This document shows, piece by piece, positions 25,713-33,958 of a stretch of 64,000 nt of DNA (position 1 is its first letter; the number at the start of each line of letters is the position of its first letter). Position numbers and translations under genes: made by a program. The DNA is taken from assembly GCA_051984675.1 (NCBI GenBank), contig JBPYFK010000008.1, positions 62,001-126,000 on the forward strand. The letters run 5' to 3'. The DNA is from JBPYFK01 sp051984675 (GTDB lineage: Bacteria; Actinomycetota; Actinomycetes; Mycobacteriales; Pseudonocardiaceae). The notes under the pieces were generated by a model. The model ran no database searches, was not told where the DNA came from, and saw only the letters and a program-made list of their open reading frames with translations.

Positions 25713-27083
25713 TCAGCCGTGTGCGTGCAGCGGCTTGCCGGCCAGGGCGAGGTGGGCCTCGCCGAGGGCTTCATTCTGCGTGGGGTGGGCATGCACCAGC
25801 GGAGCGACATCCTCGGCGTGCGCTTCCCAGTTGTAGATCAGCTGGGCTTCGCCGATCAGCTCGCCGACCCGCGACCCGATCAAGTGCACCCCGACGACCG
25901 GTCCCTCCGGGGCCTTGACCAGCTTGATCGACCCGGCGGTCTTGAGGATCTGGCTCTTGCCGTTGCCGCCGAGATCGTAGGTCGTGGTCTCGGCCGAGCC
26001 GTAGCGCTCCTGCGCGGCGGCCTCGGTCAACCCCACGGAGGCGACCTCGGGCTCGCAGTAGGTCACCCGGGGGATACCCGCTTCGTCGATCGGGGTCGGG
26101 GACAGCCCCGCGACCTCTTCCGCGACGAAAATGCCCTGCTGGAACCCGCGATGCGCCAGTTGCAGACCCGGCACGATGTCCCCCACCGCGTACACCCCGG
26201 GCACTCCTGTGCGCAGCCGCTCGTCGGTGCGCACAAAACCACGTTCCACCGTCACACCGGCTTCCTCGTAGCCGAAGCCGGCCGTGTTCGGACCGCGTCC
26301 CACGGCCACCAGCAGAAGGTCGGCCTCCAGCTGCTGCCCGCCCTCCAGATTCACCGTCACCTGCGTGTCGGTCTGGGTGGCCCCGGCGAAACGCGTGCCC
26401 AGTTGGTACTTGATGCCACGCTTGCGGAAAGCGCGCTCCAGCTGCTTGGAGATGGCCTCGTCCTCGTTGGGCACCAGGTGCGGCAACGCCTCGACGATGG
26501 TGACCTCGGAACCGAAGGAACGCCACACGCTGGCGAACTCCACACCGATCACCCCGCCGCCGAGCACGACGACGCGTTCGGGCACGAAGTCCAGGGTCAG
26601 CGCCTGCTCGCTGGCCACGACCCGGCCGCCCAGTTCCAGGCCGGGCAGGGTCTTGGAGTACGACCCGGTGGCCAACACGACGTTGGTGCCGGTGTAGCGG
26701 TCGCCGCCCACCTCGACGGTGTTCGGCGCGACCAGCCGGCCCTCGCCTTCGACGTAGTCGACCTTGCGGGACTTGACCAGCCCTTGCAGGCCCTTGTAGA
26801 GCCGGGCGACCACGCCATCCTTGTAGGAGTTCACCCCGGCGATATCGACGCCTTCGAGCGAGCTTTTGATGCCGAACTGGTCGCCTTCCCGCGCCGCGTC
26901 GGCGACCTCGGCCGCGTGCAACAGCGCCTTGGTCGGAATGCAGCCGCGGTGCAGGCAGGTGCCGCCCAGCTTGTCCTTCTCCACCAGAACTACGGACAGG
27001 CCGAGCTGCGCCGCGCGCAACGCGCACGCGTAGCCGCCCGAACCGCCACCAAGGATGACGAGGTCGGCGGACTTGTCGGTCAC
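25713..27083 (-). CDS. lpdA: Dihydrolipoyl dehydrogenase (E3)
   Basis: FAD-containing disulfide reductase (456 aa) that reoxidises the lipoyl groups of E2. It has the N-terminal FAD motif LVILGGGSGGYACALRAAQLG, the redox-active pair in GGTCLHRGCIP, the NAD motif VVVLGGGVIGVEFASVW, the second FAD motif GVYAVGDIV and the C-terminal catalytic His in HAHPTQNEALGEA. The GTG at 27083 is preferred because GAGGAG lies six bases before it; the ATG at 27104 would add MPVEEIE. It is first in the lpd-E2 operon (40 bp gap). Confidence 0.95.
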   Translation of the reverse strand: MTDKSADLVILGGGSGGYACALRAAQLGLSVVLVEKDKLGGTCLHRGCIPTKALLHAAEVADAAREGDQFGIKSSLEGVDIAGVNSYKDGVVARLYKGLQGLVKSRKVDYVEGEGRLVAPNTVEVGGDRYTGTNVVLATGSYSKTLPGLELGGRVVASEQALTLDFVPERVVVLGGGVIGVEFASVWRSFGSEVTIVEALPHLVPNEDEAISKQLERAFRKRGIKYQLGTRFAGATQTDTQVTVNLEGGQQLEADLLLVAVGRGPNTAGFGYEEAGVTVERGFVRTDERLRTGVPGVYAVGDIVPGLQLAHRGFQQGIFVAEEVAGLSPTPIDEAGIPRVTYCEPEVASVGLTEAAAQERYGSAETTTYDLGGNGKSQILKTAGSIKLVKAPEGPVVGVHLIGSRVGELIGEAQLIYNWEAHAEDVAPLVHAHPTQNEALGEAHLALAGKPLHAHG

Positions 27084-27374
27084 TTCGATCTCCTCGACAG
27101 GCATCGTTGACTCAATGTCGTGGCGTTCGCCAGAGGTGCCCCGTGGTCACGAGACATCCGCAGGTCATCTTGTCACTACGTCACCCGTTAACGCGATGCG
27201 GGCTGGGTGTGTTCCGCGCAGCTCGCAGCCTCGATCACAGTGCGGGCGATCACATAGTGAGTCGTCCGCGTCACACCGGGGCTATCCGGTACGGAAACCG
27301 GAGAGGACCGTGGCACGTTGAAGGAGAAACCGAGCCAATGCGTGGGGACGCTGAGTGCAGGGGAGGTGATCCGG
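27084..27374. other. Divergent intergenic region, lpd / 114-aa gene
   Basis: 291 bp holding the promoters of two divergent genes. The only structure seen is CCGGT (27286-27290) / ACCGG (27297-27301) with a six-base spacer, and a GGAGG (27362-27366) serving the gene on the right. No RNA element was recognised. Confidence 0.5.
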
Positions 27375-27719
27375 GTGGGGCTGTTCGACCGCCTGCGGAG
27401 TAGACGTCCGCGTGCGCGCCGGGCGAGCCCGGAGGACACCGCGCACTTACGCTCGTGGGCGGCTCAACGGCGCGGCGTGGAAGCGTATGTCGAACCGCCC
27501 ACCGCCATGACCGAGACCACGGTCATCCTGATCGCGCATGACGGGGAGTGGACGCGCCGGCGCATCGGCGGGCTGGCAGCGGCCCAGCATTTCGCGCACG
27601 ACCTCGGGATTCCCTGCTACGAGGTGACCAAGGTCGGCTATCCGCAGCGCATGCGGGATTACCTGGCCCGGCAGCGCATCCGCCGGAAGCGCGATCAGCG
27701 CCGAGCGCTGGAGGACTGA
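27375..27719 (+). CDS. Small conserved hypothetical protein
   Basis: A 114-aa basic protein not assigned to a known family. The GTG at 27375 lies eight bases after GGAGG, better than the TTG at 27318 or the GTG at 27366. Visible features are a basic N-terminus (VGLFDRLRSRRPRARR), a central region (TETTVILIAHDGEWTRRRIG, AQHFAHDLGIPCYEVTKVGY) that could be a small alpha/beta fold, and a very basic C-terminal helix (RIRRKRDQRRALED). Its charge could allow nucleic-acid binding, but this is only a guess. It is divergent from lpd and convergent with the OsmC gene. Confidence 0.7.
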   Translation: MGLFDRLRSRRPRARRASPEDTAHLRSWAAQRRGVEAYVEPPTAMTETTVILIAHDGEWTRRRIGGLAAAQHFAHDLGIPCYEVTKVGYPQRMRDYLARQRIRRKRDQRRALED

Positions 27720-27758
27720 TCGTCTCCGGGCGCTTCTCAACCGCCACGTCCTGCGGCG

Positions 27759-28247
27759 TCAGTTCGCCACCCGGATCGTGGGTTCGTGACGCACCGGGAA
27801 GTTGACCGACCGCGCGACGAAGCACACCTCATGCGCGCGTTGATGCAGGGTCTCGGCGACGTCGACGCTGGCGCGGTCGGCGACCACGACCTCCGGGCTG
27901 AGAACCACCTCGCTGAACTGGCCGGAACCGTCCGGGTTTTCCGCGAGCGTGCCCCGAGCCTGATCGTGATACCCGAGTACGACGAGACCGCTGTCCGCCG
28001 CGAGGTGCAGGTACCACAGCATGTGGCACTGCGACAGCGACGCCACGAGCAGCTCTTCGGGGTTGTACCGGTCGGAGTCACCGCGAAAGGCCGGGTCGGC
28101 GGAGCCGTTGAGGACGGGCTTACCCGCGACCCGGACCTCATGCGTGCGCTGGTAACTGCGGTAGCTGGCCGTGCCGCTACCGGTGTTACCGGTCCACACC
28201 ACGTCGACTTGGTAGCAGTGCTGAGTCCTCCGCGCCGCTTCCGTCAC
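27759..28247 (-). CDS. OsmC-family peroxiredoxin-like protein
   Basis: A thiol-dependent hydroperoxide-reducing protein of the OsmC/Ohr superfamily, about 162 aa. The two conserved cysteines are present, in SLSQCHMLWYLHLA and in AHEVCFVARSVNFPV, with PEELLVASLSQ before the first. The GTG at 28247 matches the usual N-terminus (VTEAARRTQHCYQVDVVWTG); an earlier in-frame start at 28274 cannot be excluded, and no ribosome binding site decides. It lies downstream of pepA on the same strand with a tandem-repeat spacer between. Confidence 0.88.
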   Translation of the reverse strand: MTEAARRTQHCYQVDVVWTGNTGSGTASYRSYQRTHEVRVAGKPVLNGSADPAFRGDSDRYNPEELLVASLSQCHMLWYLHLAADSGLVVLGYHDQARGTLAENPDGSGQFSEVVLSPEVVVADRASVDVAETLHQRAHEVCFVARSVNFPVRHEPTIRVAN

Positions 28248-28354
28248 CGCGCCATCTTGGCACCCGGCCGCCACCCGAGCGTGATCCGTTTGAGTCCGAG
28301 ATCACAGATTGTCACCTGGTAAGAGCAGCGCGAATGCCCTGCGGTCGTTCGTTG

Positions 28355-28402
28355 CTGTGCTCACTGCTGGCTGTGCCCACTGCCGGCTGTGCTCACTGCT
28401 GG
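28355..28402 (-). repeat. 16-bp tandem repeat after pepA
   Basis: Three head-to-tail units (28355-28370, 28371-28386, 28387-28402). The outer two are identical (CTGTGCTCACTGCTGG) and the middle one has two changes. On the minus strand each contains CAGTGAGC or CAGTGGGC and follows the pepA stop codon within seven bases. Confidence 0.92.
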
Positions 28403-28408
28403 TTGGGA

Positions 28409-29908
28409 TCACTCCTCGGCCGCGATGTCGGCGAGCACCGCCGCCAGCGTGCGCACGGGGACGCCGGTCCCGCCCTTGGCGGTGTAGCCCCACGGCGAGT
28501 TCGTGTTGAACGCCGGACCCGCGATGTCGATGTGGGCCCACTGGACGCCGTCGGCGACGAACTCGCGCAGGAACACCCCGGCCGCGAGCATCCCGCCCCA
28601 CCGGTGCCCGGTGATGTTGGCGAGGTCCGCCAGCCGGGAGTCGAGGTCGGACCGCAGCTCGTCGGCCAGCGGCATCGCCCAGCCGCCCTCGCCGGCGGCC
28701 TGGGACAGCCGGGCGACCCGGTCGCGGAACTCGTCGCTGCCCATCACACCGGGCGTGCGCCTGCCGAGCGCGACGACCTGCGCGCCGGTGAGCGTGGACG
28801 TTTCCACCAGGTAGTCCGGCGCGTCCTCGCACGCACGCACGATCGCGTCCGCGAGGATCAACCGGCCCTCGGCGTCGGTGTTGAGGACCTCGACAGTCTT
28901 GCCGCCGTACATCGTCAGCACGTCACCGGGCCGGTAGGCGGTGCCGGAGGGCATGTTCTCGGCCATCGGCACGGTGGCCGAGACCTCCAGCGGGTAGTTG
29001 AGTTTGGCGGCCAGCACCATGGTCGCGACCACGGCGGCGGCGCCGGCCATGTCGGAGGTCATCTCCTCCATGTTCGCGGCGGGCTTCAGGGAGATCCCGC
29101 CGGTGTCGAACGTGATGCCCTTGCCCACCAGCGCGACCTTCTTCGCCGCCTTCGGTCCCTTGTGCTTCAGCCGGACCAGGCGCGGCGGGCGGGTGGAACC
29201 GCCGCCGACGCCGAGGATTCCGCCGTAACCCTGCTTGCGCAGGTCGTCGTCGTTCAGGACTTCCACGTCGAGACCCGCTTCGCGGGCCAGCTCGGCGGCG
29301 CGGTCGGCGAAGGACGCCGGGTACAGGTCGTTCGGCGGGGTGTTGACCAGGTCGCGGGCGGTGTTCACGGCTTCCGCGATGGCGGTGGCGCCTTTCAGCG
29401 CGGACTTGCTCGCGTCGTCCTTGACCGCGCCGGTCGGTACCGCCAGGTCCACCTTGGCCAGAGCTTCGGTGCTGTTCTGGGACTTGTAGCGGGAGAACGA
29501 GTAGGCGCCCAGGACGGTGCCCTGCGCGGCGGCCGAAATGTCCACATGGGACAGCGTTGTGGCGGCGTGCGAGATCCCGTTGAGCGCGCGGGTGGCGGCC
29601 CCGGAACCGCGCCGGACCTGCTCGGCGGTGACACCGCCGTCCTGGCCGCGTTTGCCCAGACCGACCGCGAGCACCATCTCCGCGCGCACGCCGTTGCCGC
29701 CGGGCAGCTTGACGACCTCGTCGGCCTTGCCCTTGGCGCCGAGGATGCCCAGCACCTTCAACAGATCACCGTCGAATGCCTCCGCGACCTGCTCGCTCCC
29801 GTGCGCGAGCTCGGGACCATCCGATCCCTCCACGGTCCCGATGATCAGCGCTTCGACCGTCAGCGCTGGCGCCTTGGTGTCGGTGAGTGCGAGCTTCGGC
29901 GTTGTCAC
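28409..29908 (-). CDS. pepA: Leucyl aminopeptidase (M17)
   Basis: Cytosolic two-metal aminopeptidase of family M17 (499 aa), removing N-terminal residues from peptides. The C-terminal catalytic domain has the metal ligands in VGKGITFDTGGISLKP, DMAGAA and the signature NTDAEGRLIL. The N-terminal domain is the usual macro-like regulatory module. The GTG at 29908 is set by GAGGAG six bases upstream; the longer open frame upstream is noncoding in character. It corresponds to M. tuberculosis pepB (Rv2213). Confidence 0.95.
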   Translation of the reverse strand: MTTPKLALTDTKAPALTVEALIIGTVEGSDGPELAHGSEQVAEAFDGDLLKVLGILGAKGKADEVVKLPGGNGVRAEMVLAVGLGKRGQDGGVTAEQVRRGSGAATRALNGISHAATTLSHVDISAAAQGTVLGAYSFSRYKSQNSTEALAKVDLAVPTGAVKDDASKSALKGATAIAEAVNTARDLVNTPPNDLYPASFADRAAELAREAGLDVEVLNDDDLRKQGYGGILGVGGGSTRPPRLVRLKHKGPKAAKKVALVGKGITFDTGGISLKPAANMEEMTSDMAGAAAVVATMVLAAKLNYPLEVSATVPMAENMPSGTAYRPGDVLTMYGGKTVEVLNTDAEGRLILADAIVRACEDAPDYLVETSTLTGAQVVALGRRTPGVMGSDEFRDRVARLSQAAGEGGWAMPLADELRSDLDSRLADLANITGHRWGGMLAAGVFLREFVADGVQWAHIDIAGPAFNTNSPWGYTAKGGTGVPVRTLAAVLADIAAEE

Positions 29909-30033
29909 GAACGACTCCTCGAGGAGATTGCCGGTACGGGATATGACGGGATTCTTCTTGCACTTTAGAACGGCTGCCAGCGCGGGCGCGGGACCGGATC
30001 GCGAAAACGCGAGGTCGACGTGAAGCGCTGGCG

Positions 30034-30045
30034 TAGACTCGCCGC
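30034..30045 (+). promoter_or_regulatory. Candidate leaderless promoter of the permease gene
   Basis: TAGACT directly upstream of the GTG at 30046, with six bases between and no ribosome binding site. Confidence 0.45.
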
Positions 30046-31293
30046 GTGCCGGAACAGCTTGCACCGCCGCGCCGGCTGAATGTGCTGCCCAGCGTCGCCA
30101 CCGCGCTGAGCGGGATGTGGGGAGCCGGGCTGTTCGTGGGAACGGCCGGCGCTGCCTGGGCGGCCGGTGGTTGGTGCCTGCTCGGCATCCCGATCGCGGC
30201 ATTGGCCGCCTACAGCTGCGCGGTCGCGAGTTCCGAGCTGGGTGACCGGTACAAGGGACCTGGGGCGGCGCATGCCTGCATCCGGTCTCGGTTGGGCGTG
30301 GCGCCCGCACGGATGGCCACCGGCGCGTACCTGGTGGGTCTGACGGCCGCGATGGCGGCGATCGCGAAGGCGATCGGCGAACACCTGCTGCCCCACGCCC
30401 CCTCGGCCGTCGCGATCACCGTGCTGCTACTGGTCGTGCTCGCGTCCACCACCGGTCTGCGGATTCGCGGCTTCGCTGCGGGAGTGTGGGCGGCGGTGAC
30501 ACTGTCGGTGCTCGCGCTCGTGGTCATCACGTGCTTCGCGATCGGCCCGGTCGCACCGGCGACATCGGTCGCGGGGACGAGTTCGGGCAGCGCGGTGGGA
30601 ATCATCCCCGCCGCCGGGGTGATGTTCTTCGCGTTCCTCGGGTTCGAGCGGATCACCGCTCCGGCCGCGGCCGGCGACCGCGTCGGCCGCTGGCGCGCGC
30701 ATCGCGCGGTGGCTGCCGCGATCGCGGCGACCGCGCTGGTCGCGGTCATCGTCACCGGGGCGCTGCTGTACCAGCTCGGGCCAGCCCGGCTGGCGGTGTC
30801 GCCGGCTCCGCTGGTCGACGCGCTGGGCGCCGCCGACGCGTCCGGCCTGCTGCGGCCGGTCGAGGCCGGCGCCGCGATAGCGATGCTGCCCGCGCTGCTC
30901 GGTGTCCTCGAGCTGTTCCGCTCCGAGGCACAGGGGGTGCTCCGCGAGGGTGACCTCCCGGCGGGCCTCGGTAGGGCCGGCAGCCACGGCACGCTTTACC
31001 TGCTGGAAGTGCTCGTCGCGCTCGCCGCTGGTGGGCTCTCGCTGGTGCTGGAGCCCGCGACGGCCATCGCGTTCGCCGCATGCTGCGTGCTGGTGCATCA
31101 CGCGTTCGCCAGCGCTGGCGCACGCGTCCTGCTGATGGACGGTCCGACCTGGTCGATGCGGCTGTCCTGCTTCGCGCTGGGGATCTGCGTCGTCCTCGCG
31201 ATGAGTGCGTCCGTACCGGTGCTGATCGCGACCTTGGCGACGGTGCTCGCCGGTCCCGTGCTGGCCGGGTGGAGGACCGGACGTTGGCGCTAA
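30046..31293 (+). CDS. APC-superfamily amino-acid permease
   Basis: A 415-aa integral membrane transporter with about 12 hydrophobic segments. It has the N-terminal APC pattern LPSVATALSGMWGAGLFVGT (first helix with an unwound GAG-like site), a later FFAFLGFERITAPA similar to the FxGFE motif of amino-acid permeases, and a final cluster of hydrophobic helices. It is divergent from pepA, and pairing with a peptidase would suit uptake or release of amino acids. The substrate is not identifiable. The 3' end merges with the -10-like box of the DUF402 gene. Confidence 0.85.
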   Translation: MPEQLAPPRRLNVLPSVATALSGMWGAGLFVGTAGAAWAAGGWCLLGIPIAALAAYSCAVASSELGDRYKGPGAAHACIRSRLGVAPARMATGAYLVGLTAAMAAIAKAIGEHLLPHAPSAVAITVLLLVVLASTTGLRIRGFAAGVWAAVTLSVLALVVITCFAIGPVAPATSVAGTSSGSAVGIIPAAGVMFFAFLGFERITAPAAAGDRVGRWRAHRAVAAAIAATALVAVIVTGALLYQLGPARLAVSPAPLVDALGAADASGLLRPVEAGAAIAMLPALLGVLELFRSEAQGVLREGDLPAGLGRAGSHGTLYLLEVLVALAAGGLSLVLEPATAIAFAACCVLVHHAFASAGARVLLMDGPTWSMRLSCFALGICVVLAMSASVPVLIATLATVLAGPVLAGWRTGRWR

Positions 31294-31302
31294 CCTGACG
31301 GA

Positions 31303-31956
31303 GTGATCGACACGGAGCGATCCCGGGGACGTTCGCGTCGGTGGCAGCCCGGGGAACAGCTGCTCTACCGCTTCCGCCGGCTGGACGGTTCGCTGGGTGA
31401 CGTGCATCCGGCTCGCGCGGTCGCGGACGACGGGCTGCACCTGTGGTGCTGGGTCCTGCCGGGAACCGACATTCGGATCACAACCCACCCAGACGGGCGC
31501 AGACCCCGCGAGCTCCCGCTGCCTGAACGCTTCGTCGGTCCCCGGGTGCCCGCTCGGTCGACCTGGCACGGCGGGGCGACGCTGCGGCTGGTCCCGGAGG
31601 GGCAGTGGTCGTCGGTGTGGTGGTTCTTCGAACCGGACGGCTCGTTCCGGGACTGGTACGTCAATCTGGAGGTCCCGCTGGGGGCGGACGACACCGGAGT
31701 GGACCGGGCGGACGGGGTGCTCGACCTGGCCGTGTCGCCCGATGGCAACTGGAGGTGGAAGGATCAGGACGAGGCGCTGGCCGCCCTGCGGGCCGGTCGG
31801 TTCTCGGCGGAGCAGATGCGCCGGCTGCGTGCCGAAGGCGAGCGCATGATCGACCTCGCCGAGCGCGGGCGGTTCCCCTTCGACGGCACCTACTGCGACG
31901 CCCGGCCCGACCCGGAATGGGCGCTGCCGCAACTGCCGCCGGAGCCACTGGGATAG
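31303..31956 (+). CDS. DUF402 (FomD-like) protein
   Basis: A 217-aa protein with the DUF402 barrel: a central WWFFEPDGSFRDWYVNLEVPL and the acidic pair region VDRADGVLDLAVSPDGNWRWKD, followed by a helical tail (EALAALRAGRFSAEQMRRL). Family members bind metal and include nucleoside-phosphate phosphatases and FomD of fosfomycin synthesis, which hydrolyses a CMP-phosphonate. The GTG at 31303 is nine bases after the permease stop. TAACCT overlaps that stop six bases before the GTG and could be a -10 box, or the two genes could be cotranscribed. The exact substrate is unknown. Confidence 0.85.
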   Translation: MIDTERSRGRSRRWQPGEQLLYRFRRLDGSLGDVHPARAVADDGLHLWCWVLPGTDIRITTHPDGRRPRELPLPERFVGPRVPARSTWHGGATLRLVPEGQWSSVWWFFEPDGSFRDWYVNLEVPLGADDTGVDRADGVLDLAVSPDGNWRWKDQDEALAALRAGRFSAEQMRRLRAEGERMIDLAERGRFPFDGTYCDARPDPEWALPQLPPEPLG

Positions 31957-32017
31957 CTCCCCTGAGCCCCGGTACAGGAACCCCCGACACTCGGATCCCC
32001 AACTTCTGGGATCTCTG

Positions 32018-32046
32018 TTTGCACTGCTCGGCGGGCAAGATACGGT
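32018..32046 (+). promoter_or_regulatory. Promoter of ilvE
   Basis: TTTGCA (32018-32023) and TACGGT (32041-32046) with an exact 17-bp spacer. The -10 box lies six bases before the ATG at 32053, implying a leaderless message. Confidence 0.6.
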
Positions 32047-32052
32047 ACGGAC

Positions 32053-33156
32053 ATGAGTCAGACTCTGTCGTTTTCCCGGACCCTCAGCCCGCAACCGGCA
32101 ACCCCGCAACGCCGAGCTGAGGTACTGGCTAATCCGGGATTCGGGCGGTACTTCACCGACCACATGGTGACTGTCCGCTGGAATTCCGAAGACGGCTGGC
32201 ACGATGCCCGACTAGAGCCCTATCACCCGCTCGAATTCGACCCTGCGACCACCGTTCTGCACTACGCCCAGGCGATCTTCGAGGGGCTCAAGGCGTACCG
32301 CCAGCCAGACGACTCGATCGCCGCGTTCCGCCCGGAAGCCAACGCGAGGCGGTTCCAGTCCTCGGCTCGGCGACTGGCGATGCCGGAGCTGCCGGAGGAG
32401 CTGTTCCTGGGGTCGCTGCGCGAGCTTGTCGGCGTGGACCGGGAGTGGGTGCCGGACGCGGAGGAGAGTTCCCTCTACCTGCGGCCGTTCATGATCTCCA
32501 CCGAGGTCAGCCTGGGGGTCAACCGCCCGGCCAACACGTACCTGTACCTGGTGATCGCTTCGCCGGCCGGCTCCTACTTCGCCAGCGGGATCAAGCCGGT
32601 CACGGTGTGGCTCAGCCACGAGTACGTGCGTGCCTCCCCCGGAGGCACCGGGGCCGCCAAGTTCGCCGGCAACTACGCGGCCTCGTTCGTCGCGCAGGCG
32701 CAGGCCGTGGAGAACGGCTGCGACCAGGTCGTCTGGCTGGACGCGGTGGAGCGGCGAGTCGTCGAGGAAATGGGTGGCATGAACCTGTTCTTCGTGTTCG
32801 GCTCGGGCGAGAACGCCCGCCTTGTGACGCCGGAGCTGTCCGGCTCCCTGCTCCCGGGAGTCACGCGCTCGTCGCTGCTGCGGCTGGGTGAAGAACTCGG
32901 CTACCGCGTGGAGGAGCGCCGGATCACCACCGAGGAGTGGGAGAAGAAGGCGGCCTCCGGCGAGCTGACCGAGGTGTTCGCCTGCGGCACCGCCGCGGTG
33001 ATCACGCCGGTCGGGCACGTCAAGCACGCCGACGGCGAGTTCACGATCGCGGACGGGCAGGCGGGGGAGCTGACGATGGCCCTGCGCAAGCGCCTGACCG
33101 GTATCCAGCACGGTCACCTGCCGGACACCCACGGCTGGATGACCACGCTGGCCTGA
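32053..33156 (+). CDS. ilvE: Branched-chain amino-acid aminotransferase
   Basis: PLP-dependent fold-type IV aminotransferase (367 aa) for the last step of Leu, Ile and Val synthesis. It has YAQAIFEGLKAYR near residue 80, the PLP Lys in GTGAAKFAGNYAASF, the signature segment QVVWLDAVERRVVEEMGGMN and the phosphate-binding EVFACGTAAVITPVG. Size and motifs match the actinobacterial enzyme (Rv2210c). It ends three bases before the convergent cobS gene. Confidence 0.97.
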   Translation: MSQTLSFSRTLSPQPATPQRRAEVLANPGFGRYFTDHMVTVRWNSEDGWHDARLEPYHPLEFDPATTVLHYAQAIFEGLKAYRQPDDSIAAFRPEANARRFQSSARRLAMPELPEELFLGSLRELVGVDREWVPDAEESSLYLRPFMISTEVSLGVNRPANTYLYLVIASPAGSYFASGIKPVTVWLSHEYVRASPGGTGAAKFAGNYAASFVAQAQAVENGCDQVVWLDAVERRVVEEMGGMNLFFVFGSGENARLVTPELSGSLLPGVTRSSLLRLGEELGYRVEERRITTEEWEKKAASGELTEVFACGTAAVITPVGHVKHADGEFTIADGQAGELTMALRKRLTGIQHGHLPDTHGWMTTLA

Positions 33157-33159
33157 CGA

Positions 33160-33903
33160 TCACGCGCAGGCACAGACCGCCAGCACCACGGTCGTAGCGA
33201 TCTCGGCGGCGGCGCCGAGGACATCCCCGGTCACGCCGCCGAACCTGCGTCGTGTGTGCCTGCTGAACAGCAGCAGGACCGCGGCGGCGAGCAGGACCGC
33301 GAGTACCCCGCACCACCAGGCTCCGGGTACGGCTACGGCGCCAAGGGCGGCCAGCGCCACCCACCAGGCGGCGATGGTCGCCGGAGCCTGCGACCCGGCC
33401 ACGAGGGCCCCCATCCCTTCCGGCCGGGCGGCGGGTACCCCGCGACGGCAACACAGCACGAACCCGGCCCGCCCGGCGGACCACGCCAGCACGATCGCCA
33501 ACCAGTGCGCCGAACTCGCCAGCGCGGCGAGCGCGGTTGCCTGGATGCCGAGCGTCAACACCAGCGCGACCACGGCAAACGGGCCGGCGCCGCCGTCGCG
33601 CATCACCGCCAGGGCCCGCTCCGGCAGGCCGTAACAGCCGAGCCCGTCAACGGTGTCGGCCAGCCCGTCGACGTGCATACCCCGTGTCAGAAGCACCAGC
33701 AGTGCCAGCGTGATCAGGCCTGCCATCAGCGGCGGTGCGCCGAACGCGGTGAGTACCCACAGCGCGACCGCGCCGACCGTGCCGAGCAGCGCGCCCACGA
33801 CCGGCGCGAACGCGATCGCCTGCTGGCAGCTTCGCTGATCCACCGTGCTGACGCGCACGGGCAGCACGCTCAGCCACGACAGCGCGAGAAGGAACCCGTT
33901 CAC
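33160..33903 (-). CDS. cobS: Adenosylcobinamide-GDP ribazoletransferase (cobalamin synthase)
   Basis: Membrane enzyme (247 aa) joining adenosylcobinamide-GDP and alpha-ribazole in the final stage of cobalamin synthesis. It has six to seven hydrophobic helices and the family signature LLTRGMHVDGLADTVDGLGC, the Mg-binding DGLAD-type motif, then ERALAVMRDGGAGPFAV. The GTG at 33903 starts at NGFLLALSWLSVLPV as in homologues. It overlaps the last copy of a repeat that begins at the upstream stop codon. Last gene of the aldo/keto reductase - cobU/T - cobS operon. Confidence 0.93.
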   Translation of the reverse strand: MNGFLLALSWLSVLPVRVSTVDQRSCQQAIAFAPVVGALLGTVGAVALWVLTAFGAPPLMAGLITLALLVLLTRGMHVDGLADTVDGLGCYGLPERALAVMRDGGAGPFAVVALVLTLGIQATALAALASSAHWLAIVLAWSAGRAGFVLCCRRGVPAARPEGMGALVAGSQAPATIAAWWVALAALGAVAVPGAWWCGVLAVLLAAAVLLLFSRHTRRRFGGVTGDVLGAAAEIATTVVLAVCACA

Positions 33904-33958
33904 TGAGCGTCTTTCACTGGGCGTCCACTCACTGGGCGGCAGTTCACTGGGCGGCAGC
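33900..33958 (-). repeat. 15-bp tandem repeat linking cobU/T stop to cobS start
   Basis: Four units ending CCCAGTGA or CTCAGTGA on the minus strand, with their TGA at 33946-33944, 33931-33929, 33916-33914 and 33902-33900 (steps 15, 15, 14). The first TGA is the cobU/T stop; the last overlaps the cobS GTG as GTGA. Confidence 0.92.
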
